A stretch of DNA of 64,000 bases from Curvibacter sp. GWA2_63_95 (GTDB lineage: Bacteria > Pseudomonadota > Gammaproteobacteria > Burkholderiales > Burkholderiaceae_C): contig MGPB01000030.1 in NCBI GenBank assembly GCA_001795455.1, forward strand, positions 124,001-188,000, in the 5' to 3' direction. The notes below the pieces were generated by a model. That model made no database searches. It had not been told where the DNA came from and was given only the letters and a program-made list of their open reading frames with translations. Below, one piece after another: positions 49,261-58,034 of the stretch. Numbering within the stretch: the first letter of the stretch is position 1; every line of letters starts with the position of its first letter. A program made the position numbers and the translations under genes.

Positions 49261-52200
49261 ATGAGCCACTTTCTGGACCGACTGAGCCACTTCTCGGCTC
49301 CCAAAGAGGAATTTGCCGATGGCCACGGTGTGGCCACCGGTGAAGACCGGACCTGGGAAGACGCCTACCGCGACCGCTGGGCCCACGACAAGATTGTGCG
49401 CAGCACCCACGGTGTGAACTGCACCGGCAGCTGCAGCTGGAAGATTTACGTCAAGGGCGGCATCGTCACCTGGGAAACCCAGCAGACCGACTACCCCCGC
49501 ACGCGCGCCGATTTGCCCAACCACGAGCCCCGTGGCTGTGCACGCGGCGCCAGCTACAGCTGGTACCTGTACAGCGCCAACCGCGTGAAGTACCCCATGA
49601 TCCGCGCGCGCCTGCTCAAGCACTGGCGTGCGGCCCTGCTGGTGGCCAAGAGCCCGGTGGACGCCTGGGCCAGCATCGTGGAAAACCCCGAAGCCCGCCT
49701 GGAGTGGCAAAAGCAGCGCGGCCTGGGCGGCTTTGTGCGCAGCACCTGGGAAGAGATCAACCAGCTGGTCGCCAGCGCCAACGTCTACACCGCCAAGCAG
49801 TACGGCCCGGACCGCATCATCGGCTTCTCGCCCATCCCGGCCATGAGCATGGTGAGCTACGCCGCAGGCAGCCGCTACCTCAGCCTGATTGGCGGCGTGT
49901 GCATGAGCTTTTACGACTGGTACTGCGACCTGCCACCGGCCAGCCCCCAGGTCTGGGGCGAGCAGACCGACGTGCCCGAGAGTGCCGACTGGTACAACAG
50001 CACCTTCATCATCGCCTGGGGCTCCAACGTGCCCCAGACGCGCACGCCCGATGCCCACTTCTTCACCGAGGTGCGCTACAAAGGCGCCAAGACGGTGGCC
50101 ATCACCCCCGACTACGCCGAGATCAGCAAACTCGCCGATCTGTGGATGCACCCCAAGCAGGGCACCGACGCTGCCGTGGCCATGGCCATGGGCCACGTCA
50201 TCCTCAAGGAGTTTTACTTCAACAAGCGCAGCGCGTACTTTGACAACTACGTGCGCCGCTACACCGACATGCCCAACCTGGTGCAGCTCGAAGAGCGCAC
50301 CCTGCCCGATGGCCGCACGGTCATGGTGCCCGGCCGCTACCTGCGCGCCAGCGACTTCAACGGCAAGCTCGGCCAGGACAACAACCCCGAGTGGAAAACC
50401 GTGGCGCTGGACCAGGACGACAAGATGGTGCTGCCCAATGGCTCCATCGGTTTCCGCTGGGGAGCGGCTGAACGCGAGGACCTGGGCAAGTGGAATCTGG
50501 AAAACAAAGAGGCCCGGGGAGACACCGAGGTCACGCTCAAGCTCAGCCTGATGGAGGGCGCGCAGCCTGACTTTGAGGTGGGCGAGGTCGGTTTCCCGTA
50601 CTTTGGTGGCATTGACACCCCCAACTTCGACGCCAACAAGCAAAGCGCCGCCGTGGACGATGTGCTGGTGCGCAAGGTGCCGGTTCGCCGCGTCAAGCTC
50701 GGCAAGGCCGGTGAAGAGCGATACGCCCTGGTGGCTACCGTGTTCGACCTGACCGTGGCCAACTACGGTGTGGCCCGCGGCCTGCCCGGTGAGAACGCTG
50801 CACTCAGCTATGACGACGACACCCCGTACACCCCTGCCTGGCAGGAAAAGATCACCGGTGTGAAGCGTGACCAGGTGATTGCCGTGGCGCGCCAGTTTGC
50901 CGACAACGCCGACAAGACCCAGGGCAAGAGCATGGTCATCATCGGCGCGGCCATGAACCACTGGTACCACAGTGACATGAACTACCGCGGCATCATCAAC
51001 ATGCTGATGATGTGCGGTTGTATCGGCAAAAGCGGCGGTGGCTGGGCCCACTATGTGGGCCAGGAAAAACTGCGTCCCCAGACCGGCTGGACGGCCCTGG
51101 CCTTTGCGCTGGACTGGGTGCGCCCACCCCGTCAGATGAACAGCACCAGCTTCTTCTATGCCCACACCGACCAGTGGCGCTATGAAAAACTGGGTGTGGA
51201 AGAAATCTTGTCGCCGCTGGCCGACAAATCCAAGTTCGGCGGCAGCCTGATTGACTACAACGTGCGCGCCGAGCGCATGGGCTGGCTGCCCAGTGCGCCG
51301 CAGCTGCAGACCAACCCCATGCAAGTGGTGAGGGATGCCCAAGCCAAGGGTCTGGACCCCAAGGACCATGTGGTGCAGTCGCTGAAAGACGGCAGCCTCA
51401 AGATGAGCTGCCAAGACCCGGACCATCCTGCCAACTGGCCGCGCAACATGTTTGTCTGGCGCTCCAACATCCTGGGCTCCAGCGGCAAGGGGCATGAGTA
51501 TTTCCTCAAACACCTGCTGGGCACCACCCACGGCGTGCAGGGCAAGGACCTGGGGGCCGAAGAAGCCAAGCCCACCGAAGTGGTGTGGCACGACCAGGCG
51601 CCCGAAGGCAAGCTGGACCTGCTGGTCACGCTGGACTTCCGCATGAGCACCACCTGTCTGTACTCCGACATCGTGCTGCCCACCGCCACCTGGTACGAGA
51701 AAAACGACCTCAACACCAGCGACATGCACCCCTTCATCCATCCGCTGTCCACCGCGGTGGACCCGGCCTGGCAGAGCAAGAGCGACTGGGAGATTTACAA
51801 GGGCTTTGCCAAAGCCTTTAGCGAGGTCTGCGTGGGCCATCTGGGCGTGGAGAAGGAGGTCATGCTCACCCCGCTGATGCACGACACCCCCGCCGAATTG
51901 GCCCAGCCTTTTGGTGTGGCGGAGTGGAGCAAGGGCGAGTGCGAGCTGGTTCCCGGCAAGACGGCGCCCAGCATCCAGGTGGTGGAGCGCGACTACCCCA
52001 ATACCTATGCCCGTTTCACCGCCTTGGGCCCCTTGCTGGACAAGGTCGGCAACGGTGGCAAGGGTATTGGCTGGAACACCCAGACCGAAGTGGCCCAGCT
52101 CAAGGAGCTCAATGGCAAGGTACACACCGAGGGTGTGGCCAAGGGCCTGGCCCGCATCGACACCGATATTGACGCCTGCGAGGTGGTGCTGCAGCTGGCC

Positions 52201-53055
52201 CCTGAGACCAATGGCCATGTGGCCGTGAAGGCCTGGGAAGCACTGGGCAAACAAACCGGTCGTGACCACACCCACCTGGCCCTGCACCGCGAGGACGAGA
52301 AGATCCGCTTCCGCGACATCCAGGCCCAGCCGCGCAAGATCATCAGCTCGCCGACCTGGAGCGGCATCGAGAGTGAAACGGTGTCGTACAACGCCGGCTA
52401 CACCAACGTGCATGAGCTGATCCCATGGCGCACCCTGACCGGCCGCCAGCAGTTCTACCTGGACCATCCCTGGATGATCGCGTTTGGCGAGGGGCTCTCC
52501 AGCTACCGTCCTCCGGTGGACCTGAAGACGGTGGGCGACATCATGAACCGCAAGCCCAACGGCAACAAGGAGATCTCGCTCAACTTCATCACGCCGCACC
52601 AGAAGTGGGGGATCCACTCCACCTATACCGACAACCTGATGATGCTGACGCTGAACCGCGGCGGCCCGGTCATCTGGCTCAGTGAAGACGACGCCAAGAG
52701 CGCCGGCATTGTGGACAACGACTGGGTTGAGCTGTTCAACACCAACGGTGCCATTGCGGCCCGTGCGGTGGTGAGCCAGCGGGTGAACCCCGGCATGGTG
52801 ATGATGTACCACGCCCAGGAAAAAATCATCAACACCCCGGGTGCCGAGATCACCGGCACGCGCGGCGGCATCCACAACTCGGTCACCCGCATCGTGACCA
52901 AGCCCACCCACATGATCGGCGGCTACGCACAGTTCAGTTACGGCTTCAACTACTACGGAACCATCGGCACCAACCGTGACGAATTCGTGGTGGTGCGCAA
53001 GATGCGCAAGATCGACTGGCTCGACGGCGAAGCACCCGCAACCACCCAGGCCTGA
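49261..53055 (+). CDS. narG: Respiratory nitrate reductase alpha subunit
   Basis: NarG is the catalytic molybdopterin subunit that reduces nitrate to nitrite at the cytoplasmic face of the membrane. At 1264 residues it is close to E. coli NarG (1247). The N-terminal FS0 cluster ligands are present as H50, C54, C58 and C93 (HGVNCTGSC ... RGCARG). The segment ESADWYNSTFIIAWGSNVPQTRTPDAHFF (about residue 240) holds the probable Mo-ligating Asp, and MMMCGCIGKSGGGWAHYVGQEKLRPQTGW (about residue 580) is a strong NarG stretch. It needs NarJ for cofactor loading. Upstream the repeat copy 6 leaves a short leader. Confidence 0.98.
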   Translation: MSHFLDRLSHFSAPKEEFADGHGVATGEDRTWEDAYRDRWAHDKIVRSTHGVNCTGSCSWKIYVKGGIVTWETQQTDYPRTRADLPNHEPRGCARGASYSWYLYSANRVKYPMIRARLLKHWRAALLVAKSPVDAWASIVENPEARLEWQKQRGLGGFVRSTWEEINQLVASANVYTAKQYGPDRIIGFSPIPAMSMVSYAAGSRYLSLIGGVCMSFYDWYCDLPPASPQVWGEQTDVPESADWYNSTFIIAWGSNVPQTRTPDAHFFTEVRYKGAKTVAITPDYAEISKLADLWMHPKQGTDAAVAMAMGHVILKEFYFNKRSAYFDNYVRRYTDMPNLVQLEERTLPDGRTVMVPGRYLRASDFNGKLGQDNNPEWKTVALDQDDKMVLPNGSIGFRWGAAEREDLGKWNLENKEARGDTEVTLKLSLMEGAQPDFEVGEVGFPYFGGIDTPNFDANKQSAAVDDVLVRKVPVRRVKLGKAGEERYALVATVFDLTVANYGVARGLPGENAALSYDDDTPYTPAWQEKITGVKRDQVIAVARQFADNADKTQGKSMVIIGAAMNHWYHSDMNYRGIINMLMMCGCIGKSGGGWAHYVGQEKLRPQTGWTALAFALDWVRPPRQMNSTSFFYAHTDQWRYEKLGVEEILSPLADKSKFGGSLIDYNVRAERMGWLPSAPQLQTNPMQVVRDAQAKGLDPKDHVVQSLKDGSLKMSCQDPDHPANWPRNMFVWRSNILGSSGKGHEYFLKHLLGTTHGVQGKDLGAEEAKPTEVVWHDQAPEGKLDLLVTLDFRMSTTCLYSDIVLPTATWYEKNDLNTSDMHPFIHPLSTAVDPAWQSKSDWEIYKGFAKAFSEVCVGHLGVEKEVMLTPLMHDTPAELAQPFGVAEWSKGECELVPGKTAPSIQVVERDYPNTYARFTALGPLLDKVGNGGKGIGWNTQTEVAQLKELNGKVHTEGVAKGLARIDTDIDACEVVLQLAPETNGHVAVKAWEALGKQTGRDHTHLALHREDEKIRFRDIQAQPRKIISSPTWSGIESETVSYNAGYTNVHELIPWRTLTGRQQFYLDHPWMIAFGEGLSSYRPPVDLKTVGDIMNRKPNGNKEISLNFITPHQKWGIHSTYTDNLMMLTLNRGGPVIWLSEDDAKSAGIVDNDWVELFNTNGAIAARAVVSQRVNPGMVMMYHAQEKIINTPGAEITGTRGGIHNSVTRIVTKPTHMIGGYAQFSYGFNYYGTIGTNRDEFVVVRKMRKIDWLDGEAPATTQA

Positions 53056-53067
53056 GGAGACAAGACT

Positions 53068-54600
53068 ATGAAAGTACGCGCACAAATCGGCATGGTGCTG
53101 AACCTGGACAAATGCATCGGGTGCCACACCTGCTCGGTCACCTGCAAAAACGTCTGGACCAGCCGCCCCGGGGTGGAATACGCCTGGTTCAACAACGTGG
53201 AAACCAAGCCCGGCATCGGCTACCCCAAAGACTGGGAAAACCAGGACCGCTGGAATGGTGGCTGGGTCCGCAAGGCCGATGGCTCCATCGAGCCTCGCCA
53301 AGGCGGCAAGTGGAAGTTGCTCATGCGCATCTTCGCCAACCCCAACATGCCGCAGATTGACGACTACTACGAACCCTTCACCTTCGACTACGACCATCTG
53401 CAGACGGCCAAGGAGACCAAGGCGGCCCCCACCGCGCGGCCGCGCTCGCTGATCACCGGCAAGCGCATGGAAAAAATCGAGTGGGGCCCCAATTGGGAAG
53501 AAATCCTGGGTGGCGAGTTCAGCAAACGCAGCAAGGACGCCAACCTGGCCAACTTCGACCAGATCCAGAAGGACATGGTGGGCCAGTTTGAGAACACCTT
53601 CATGATGTACTTGCCCCGCCTGTGTGAGCATTGCCTCAACCCGGCGTGTGTGGCCAGTTGCCCCAGTGGTTCCATTTACAAGCGCGAGGACGACGGCATT
53701 GTGCTGATCGACCAGGACAAGTGCCGCGGTTGGCGCATGTGTGTGTCCGGTTGTCCCTACAAGAAGATTTACTACAACTGGCAGACCGGCAAGGCCGAGA
53801 AGTGCATCTTCTGCTACCCCCGCATCGAGGCTGGCCAGCCCACCGTGTGCTCCGAGACCTGTGTGGGCCGCATCCGTTACCTGGGTGTGGTGTTGTACGA
53901 CGCCGACCGCATTGCAGAGGCTGCCAGTGTGGAAAACGAAAAGGACCTGTACCAGGCCCAACTCGACATCTTTCTGGACCCTCGCGACCCCGAGGTGATT
54001 GCACAGGCGCGCAAGGATGGTATTCCCGAGGCGTGGCTGGAAGGCGCACGCAAGAGCCCGGTTTACAAGATGGCCGTGGAGTGGAAGGTGGCGCTGCCCC
54101 TGCACCCCGAGTACCGCACGCTGCCCATGGTGTGGTATGTGCCGCCACTCTCGCCCATCACGTCCGCCGCCAACGCGGGCCACATCGGCCCCAACGGCGA
54201 GTTGCCCGACATTGCCCAGATGCGCATTCCTGTGCAGTACCTGGCCAACCTGCTGACTGCGGGCGATTGTGGTCCGGTGGTGCGGGCGCTGGAGCGCATG
54301 CTGGCCATGCGCGCCTACCAGCGCAGCAAGCATGTGGACCAGATCGAAAACCTGGCCGTGCTGCAACAGACGGGCTTGACGGTGGCTGAGGTGGAAGAGA
54401 TGTACCAGATCATGGCGATTGCCAACTACGAAGACCGCTTCGTGATCCCCACCAGCCACCGCGAGTACGCAGAAAACGCGTTTGACCTGCGCGGCGGTTG
54501 CGGCTTCTCGTTTGGCAATGGTTGCTCGGACGGAGCGTCGGAGACCAGCCTGTTCGGTGGTAGCAAGGCGCGCACCATTCCTATCAAGTCAATGCTTTGA
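53068..54600 (+). CDS. narH: Respiratory nitrate reductase beta subunit
   Basis: NarH carries electrons from NarI to NarG through four iron-sulfur clusters. The 510-residue protein (E. coli NarH is about 512) has CIGCHTCSVTCKNVW (C16, C19, C22, C26), then CEHCLNPACVASCPSG (about residue 187). CRGWRMCVSGCPYKK follows, where tryptophan replaces a cysteine as expected for the [3Fe-4S] cluster, and then CIFCYPR and CSETCVGR. The gene follows narG by 12 bases. The C-terminal GCGFSFGNG end is as in related proteins. Confidence 0.98.
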   Translation: MKVRAQIGMVLNLDKCIGCHTCSVTCKNVWTSRPGVEYAWFNNVETKPGIGYPKDWENQDRWNGGWVRKADGSIEPRQGGKWKLLMRIFANPNMPQIDDYYEPFTFDYDHLQTAKETKAAPTARPRSLITGKRMEKIEWGPNWEEILGGEFSKRSKDANLANFDQIQKDMVGQFENTFMMYLPRLCEHCLNPACVASCPSGSIYKREDDGIVLIDQDKCRGWRMCVSGCPYKKIYYNWQTGKAEKCIFCYPRIEAGQPTVCSETCVGRIRYLGVVLYDADRIAEAASVENEKDLYQAQLDIFLDPRDPEVIAQARKDGIPEAWLEGARKSPVYKMAVEWKVALPLHPEYRTLPMVWYVPPLSPITSAANAGHIGPNGELPDIAQMRIPVQYLANLLTAGDCGPVVRALERMLAMRAYQRSKHVDQIENLAVLQQTGLTVAEVEEMYQIMAIANYEDRFVIPTSHREYAENAFDLRGGCGFSFGNGCSDGASETSLFGGSKARTIPIKSML

Positions 54601-54614
54601 TCCAGGAGAACTGC

Positions 54615-55292
54615 ATGAAAGACAACCGTTATTCCCTGCGCGCCCTGGCGCTGCTGCTGGGCTACCCCAATGCGGCCCTGCGCGACCAGTTGCCTGCCCT
54701 GATGGAGGCACTGGACCAGGAGGGCGCTGTGCCCGCCGAGCGCCGTGCCGAGCTGCGCAGTCTGGCCGCCGAGCTGTCCCGCGGTGACCCGCTGGAGGTG
54801 GAGGCCCAGTATGTGGAGACCTTCGACCGGGGCCGCGCGACCTCCTTGCACCTGTTTGAGCATGTGCACGGTGATTCGCGCGACCGGGGCCCCGCCATGG
54901 TGGACCTGGCGCAAACCTACGACAAGGCCGGCCTGCAGCTGTCGCCCGACGAGCTGCCCGATCACCTGTGTGTGGTGCTGGAGTTCGCGTCCACCCAGCC
55001 ACCTGCCGTGGCACGGGATTTCCTGGGCGAGATGGCCCACATCCTCCAGTCCATCTTCAGCGCGCTGCTCAAGCGCAACAGCCCTTATGCCGCTGCGGTA
55101 GCCGCCGTGCTGGAGCTGTCTGGCCAGCGCGTGCAGGCCGTGCCCTTTGCGGCGGACGAGCCACTGGACGAAAGCTGGGCCGAGCCCGAAGCGTTTGATG
55201 GCTGCAGTACCAAGGGGCAGGCCCGCCCGGGCGACGCCCAGCCTATCCATATCGTGCGCAAAGCTCCGGCTGCGCAAGGAGTCTCTGTATGA
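54615..55292 (+). CDS. narJ: Nitrate reductase molybdenum cofactor assembly chaperone
   Basis: NarJ binds apo-NarG and ensures molybdenum cofactor insertion and membrane attachment. It is not part of the final complex. The 225-residue protein has the family pattern LRALALLLGYPNAALRDQLPAL (residues 9-30), VETFDRGRATSLHLFEHVHGDSRDRG (about residue 73) and LPDHLCVVLEFAS. The ATG at 54615 follows AGGAG. It overlaps narI by four bases. Its C terminus contains a somewhat variable, Pro/Ala-rich tail. Confidence 0.95.
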   Translation: MKDNRYSLRALALLLGYPNAALRDQLPALMEALDQEGAVPAERRAELRSLAAELSRGDPLEVEAQYVETFDRGRATSLHLFEHVHGDSRDRGPAMVDLAQTYDKAGLQLSPDELPDHLCVVLEFASTQPPAVARDFLGEMAHILQSIFSALLKRNSPYAAAVAAVLELSGQRVQAVPFAADEPLDESWAEPEAFDGCSTKGQARPGDAQPIHIVRKAPAAQGVSV

Positions 55293-56020
55293 ACTACCTC
55301 GACAACTTCCTCTTCGGCATTTACCCCTACATTTGTTTGAGCGTTTTCCTGCTCGGCAGCCTGCTGCGCTTTGACCGCGACCAGTACACCTGGAAGAGCG
55401 ATTCTTCGCAGCTGTTGCGCGCTGGGCAGTTGCGCTGGGGCAGCAACTTGTTCCACGTCGGCGTGCTGTTCCTGTTCTTTGGCCACAGCTTTGGCATGCT
55501 GACACCGCACTTTCTGTATGAGCCCTTCATCACCGCCGGTGCCAAGCAGCTGGTGGCCATGGTGTCGGGCGGGGCGTTTGGTTTGCTGGGCTTCATTGGC
55601 GTCAGCCTCTTGCTGCACCGTCGCCTGAGCGATGAGCGTATCCGTGCCAATTCCAAGACCAGTGACATCGTGCTGCTGGTACTGCTGTGGTTGCAACTGG
55701 CCCTGGGCCTGGCCACCATTCCGCTGTCGGCCCAGCACCTGGACGGCGGCATGATGATGAAGCTGGCCGAGTGGGCCCAGCGCATCATGACCTTGCGTGC
55801 CGGTGCGCCGGAGCTGCTGGCCGAGGCGGGTTGGATCTTCAAGGCACACATGTTCCTGGGCATGTCCATCTTTTTGATCTTCCCGTTCACCCGTCTGGTG
55901 CATGTGTGGAGCGGCTTTGGCACCGTGGCCTACTTGGTGCGCCCTTACCAGTTGGTGCGCAGCCGTCGCATTGGCATGACGCCGCGTGAGCCCATGAGCC
56001 GCAGCCACACCCACCGCTGA
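55289..56020 (+). CDS. narI: Respiratory nitrate reductase gamma subunit (cytochrome b)
   Basis: NarI anchors NarGH in the membrane and oxidises quinol using two b-type haems. The 243-residue protein has five membrane segments. The likely haem ligands are in LFHVGVLFLFFGHSFGM (histidines about residues 54 and 67) and in AHMFLGMSIFLIFPFTRLVHVWSGF (histidines about residues 187 and 205). It starts MNYLDNFLFGIYPYI, a typical NarI N terminus. The overlap with narJ and close spacing to the next gene (12 bases) keep it in the operon. Electrons come from quinol in the membrane. Confidence 0.97.
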   Translation: MNYLDNFLFGIYPYICLSVFLLGSLLRFDRDQYTWKSDSSQLLRAGQLRWGSNLFHVGVLFLFFGHSFGMLTPHFLYEPFITAGAKQLVAMVSGGAFGLLGFIGVSLLLHRRLSDERIRANSKTSDIVLLVLLWLQLALGLATIPLSAQHLDGGMMMKLAEWAQRIMTLRAGAPELLAEAGWIFKAHMFLGMSIFLIFPFTRLVHVWSGFGTVAYLVRPYQLVRSRRIGMTPREPMSRSHTHR

Positions 56021-56032
56021 AAGGACCACTCC

Positions 56033-56884
56033 ATGAACGCCTCCACCTCTCCATCCAGCGGCTGCGGCAGTGGCAGCTGCCAGTGCGCCACGGCTGCAGC
56101 GGCCCTCAGTGCGGCCCCCGTGGCCAGCATCAATGGCATCAGCTTGCACGCGCCGGGTGAGCAGCCCGAACCGCAGGCCCTGCAGGAGCTGGCCTACACC
56201 GAGCTGCTGCGCCAACAGGCCGTGCAGGCGGGCCTCTTGCCACGCAGCACGGGCTTGGTCACACCAGTGCTCAGCGACGCGGAGCGCACCGTGCTGGAAG
56301 ACATGGTGGACGCTGCGGTCAGCAGCCCCCAGCCCACCGACGAAGAGTGCCAGCGCTACTACACGGCCAACAAGGCGCAGTTTGTGGTGGGGCAGGCGGT
56401 GCATGTGCGGCACATCCTGTTTGCCGTCACCCCCGGGGTGAATGTGCATGCCCTCACAGTGCGGGCCGAAAAAGCCCTGATCGAGTTGCTGGGCAAGGAC
56501 GTGGCGCCCGACCGGTTTGCCACGCTGGCGGGAGAGTTGTCCAACTGCCCCACCAGCACCCAGGGGGGGGATCTGGGCTGGCTGCAGCCGCATGACTGCG
56601 CGCCCGAGCTGGCCAATGAGTTGTTCCACCAAACCCAGCAGGGCCTGGGCTTGGGGGTGCACCCGCGGCTCATCCACACGCGCTTTGGTTTTCACATCAT
56701 CCAGGTGCTGGGCAGCCGAAAGGGCAAGCAGGCGCCGTATGAAGAGGTGCGCGAGCGCATTGCTGCACAGCTCACCCTGCAATCGCGTGCCAAAGCCCTG
56801 CACCAGTACATGAGCTTGCTGGTAGGTCAGGCGCTGGTGGAGGGGGTGGCCCTGGAGCGTGCCGATTCTCCCCTGGTGCAATGA
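56033..56884 (+). CDS. NifM-like parvulin peptidyl-prolyl isomerase with a Cys-rich N terminus
   Basis: The 283-residue protein has a PpiC-type domain at about residues 120-235 (AVHVRHILFAVTPGVN, CPTSTQGGDLGWLQP, ELANELFHQTQQGLGLGV, RFGFHIIQVLGSRKGK), as in NifM. No signal peptide is visible, so it is cytosolic. The first 20 residues hold SGCGSGSCQCAT, a cluster of three cysteines that could bind a metal. A parvulin next to narI is seen in other betaproteobacterial nar operons and may help fold NarGH or an Fe protein. It overlaps the carbonic anhydrase gene by four bases. Confidence 0.85.
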   Translation: MNASTSPSSGCGSGSCQCATAAAALSAAPVASINGISLHAPGEQPEPQALQELAYTELLRQQAVQAGLLPRSTGLVTPVLSDAERTVLEDMVDAAVSSPQPTDEECQRYYTANKAQFVVGQAVHVRHILFAVTPGVNVHALTVRAEKALIELLGKDVAPDRFATLAGELSNCPTSTQGGDLGWLQPHDCAPELANELFHQTQQGLGLGVHPRLIHTRFGFHIIQVLGSRKGKQAPYEEVRERIAAQLTLQSRAKALHQYMSLLVGQALVEGVALERADSPLVQ

Positions 56885-57591
56885 ACGTTGCGACGACAGC
56901 CCCTGACGAACTGCTGTTGCGGCTGCGTCGCTTCCATTCCAACTATTTTCCGCTGCACCAGCAGCGCTTCCAGGACCTGGTGGCGCAGGGGCAGCACCCC
57001 AAGACCCTGTTCATTGGCTGCTCCGACTCGCGCCTGGTGCCCTACCTGCTGACGGGTGCTGGCCCCGGCGAGCTGTTCATCGTGCGCAACGTCGGGGCCC
57101 TGGTGCCGCCGTACGATGGCTCACACGGCTTGCACGGCACCATGGCGGCGATTGAATATGCGGTGCTGAGTCTGCATGTGGAGCGTGTCATCGTGTGTGG
57201 CCACAGCCACTGCGGCGCCATCCGCGCGGCCTACGAGGGCGTACCCGAAGAAGCCCGGGCGCTACAGGCTTGGCTCAAGCTGGCGCAAGAAGCCCTGTTG
57301 CCGGTACAAAGCAGTCCCGAAGCCCTGTTGCGCACCGAGCAACGCAGCGTGGTGTTGCAGTTGGAGCGCCTGATGGACTACCCCATGGTGCGTCGTGAAG
57401 TGGAGGCCGGCCGCCTCACGCTGCACGGTTGGCACTATGTGATTGAGGAGGGCGAGATCCATGTGTTCGACGCCCAGCAGGCCGGTTTTGTGCCGGCCTC
57501 CATGGCGTCCAACAGCGGCACCGGCCCCTACCAGCCCTATGTGGAATATGACGGGCAGACCTTTACCGTACCCGCGGAGGAGTTGCCATGA
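56881..57591 (+). CDS. Beta-class carbonic anhydrase
   Basis: The 236-residue zinc enzyme interconverts CO2 and bicarbonate in the cytosol. The zinc ligands are C47 in IGCSDSRLVP, H108 and C111 in CGHSHCGAIRAAYEG. D49 and R51 form the usual catalytic dyad. The length is in the normal range for beta-class enzymes, which do not need an export signal. It overlaps both the parvulin and the DGC protein genes by four bases, so expression is coupled to nitrate respiration. A need for bicarbonate when growth is anaerobic, or pH control, is a plausible reason. Confidence 0.95.
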   Translation: MNVATTAPDELLLRLRRFHSNYFPLHQQRFQDLVAQGQHPKTLFIGCSDSRLVPYLLTGAGPGELFIVRNVGALVPPYDGSHGLHGTMAAIEYAVLSLHVERVIVCGHSHCGAIRAAYEGVPEEARALQAWLKLAQEALLPVQSSPEALLRTEQRSVVLQLERLMDYPMVRREVEAGRLTLHGWHYVIEEGEIHVFDAQQAGFVPASMASNSGTGPYQPYVEYDGQTFTVPAEELP

Positions 57592-58034
57592 GTGACCCCG
57601 CCAGCCTGCGTGCACAGCAGCAACGCTATGCGCAGTTGCCCTTGGTCTATGCCTGCTCGGGCTGCTCCAGTGCCGCCCAGCTGTCCAACCAGATGGCTTT
57701 GCGACTGGACCATGCGGCGTTGGCCGAGATGTCTTGCATTGCCGGGGTGGGGGCGGGCATCAAGCCGCTGGCGCGCACGGCCCAGTCCGGCCGCGCCATC
57801 CTGGCACTGGACGGTTGCCCGCTGCACTGTGTGCGCCATGCGCTGGCCCAACAGGGCGTGGTGCCCACGGTGCATGTGGACTTGTCAGCGCACGGCGTGC
57901 GCAAGGACCTGCACCGCCTGCCCAGCAACGCCGAGGCCGAAACCGCCTGGTCCACCGTGGTGCTGCCAGCCCTGCATACCCTTGTTCACCGGTGCCCGCG
58001 GGCACCCTCTCTCAGTAAGGATTTCGTTTCGTGA
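57588..58034 (+). CDS. DGC-type putative zinc-binding protein
   Basis: The 148-residue protein matches the DGC family: VYACSGCSSAAQLSNQMALRL (about residues 20-40) and ILALDGCPLHCVRHALAQQG (about residues 72-91), which give the name DGC. The paired CxxC and DGCxxxC sites probably bind zinc or another metal. No reaction is known for the family. It lies between the carbonic anhydrase and nrdJ genes, overlapping both by four bases, which points to a shared anaerobic role, perhaps in metal delivery. That is inference. Confidence 0.8.
   Translation: MSDPASLRAQQQRYAQLPLVYACSGCSSAAQLSNQMALRLDHAALAEMSCIAGVGAGIKPLARTAQSGRAILALDGCPLHCVRHALAQQGVVPTVHVDLSAHGVRKDLHRLPSNAEAETAWSTVVLPALHTLVHRCPRAPSLSKDFVS

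Noticed and set aside
49216..54459. A very long open frame on the minus strand opposite narG and narH
   Set aside because: It is a side effect of GC-rich codon bias in the real genes. The translation is His/Gly/Ala-rich without domains, and the plus strand encodes unmistakable NarG and NarH.
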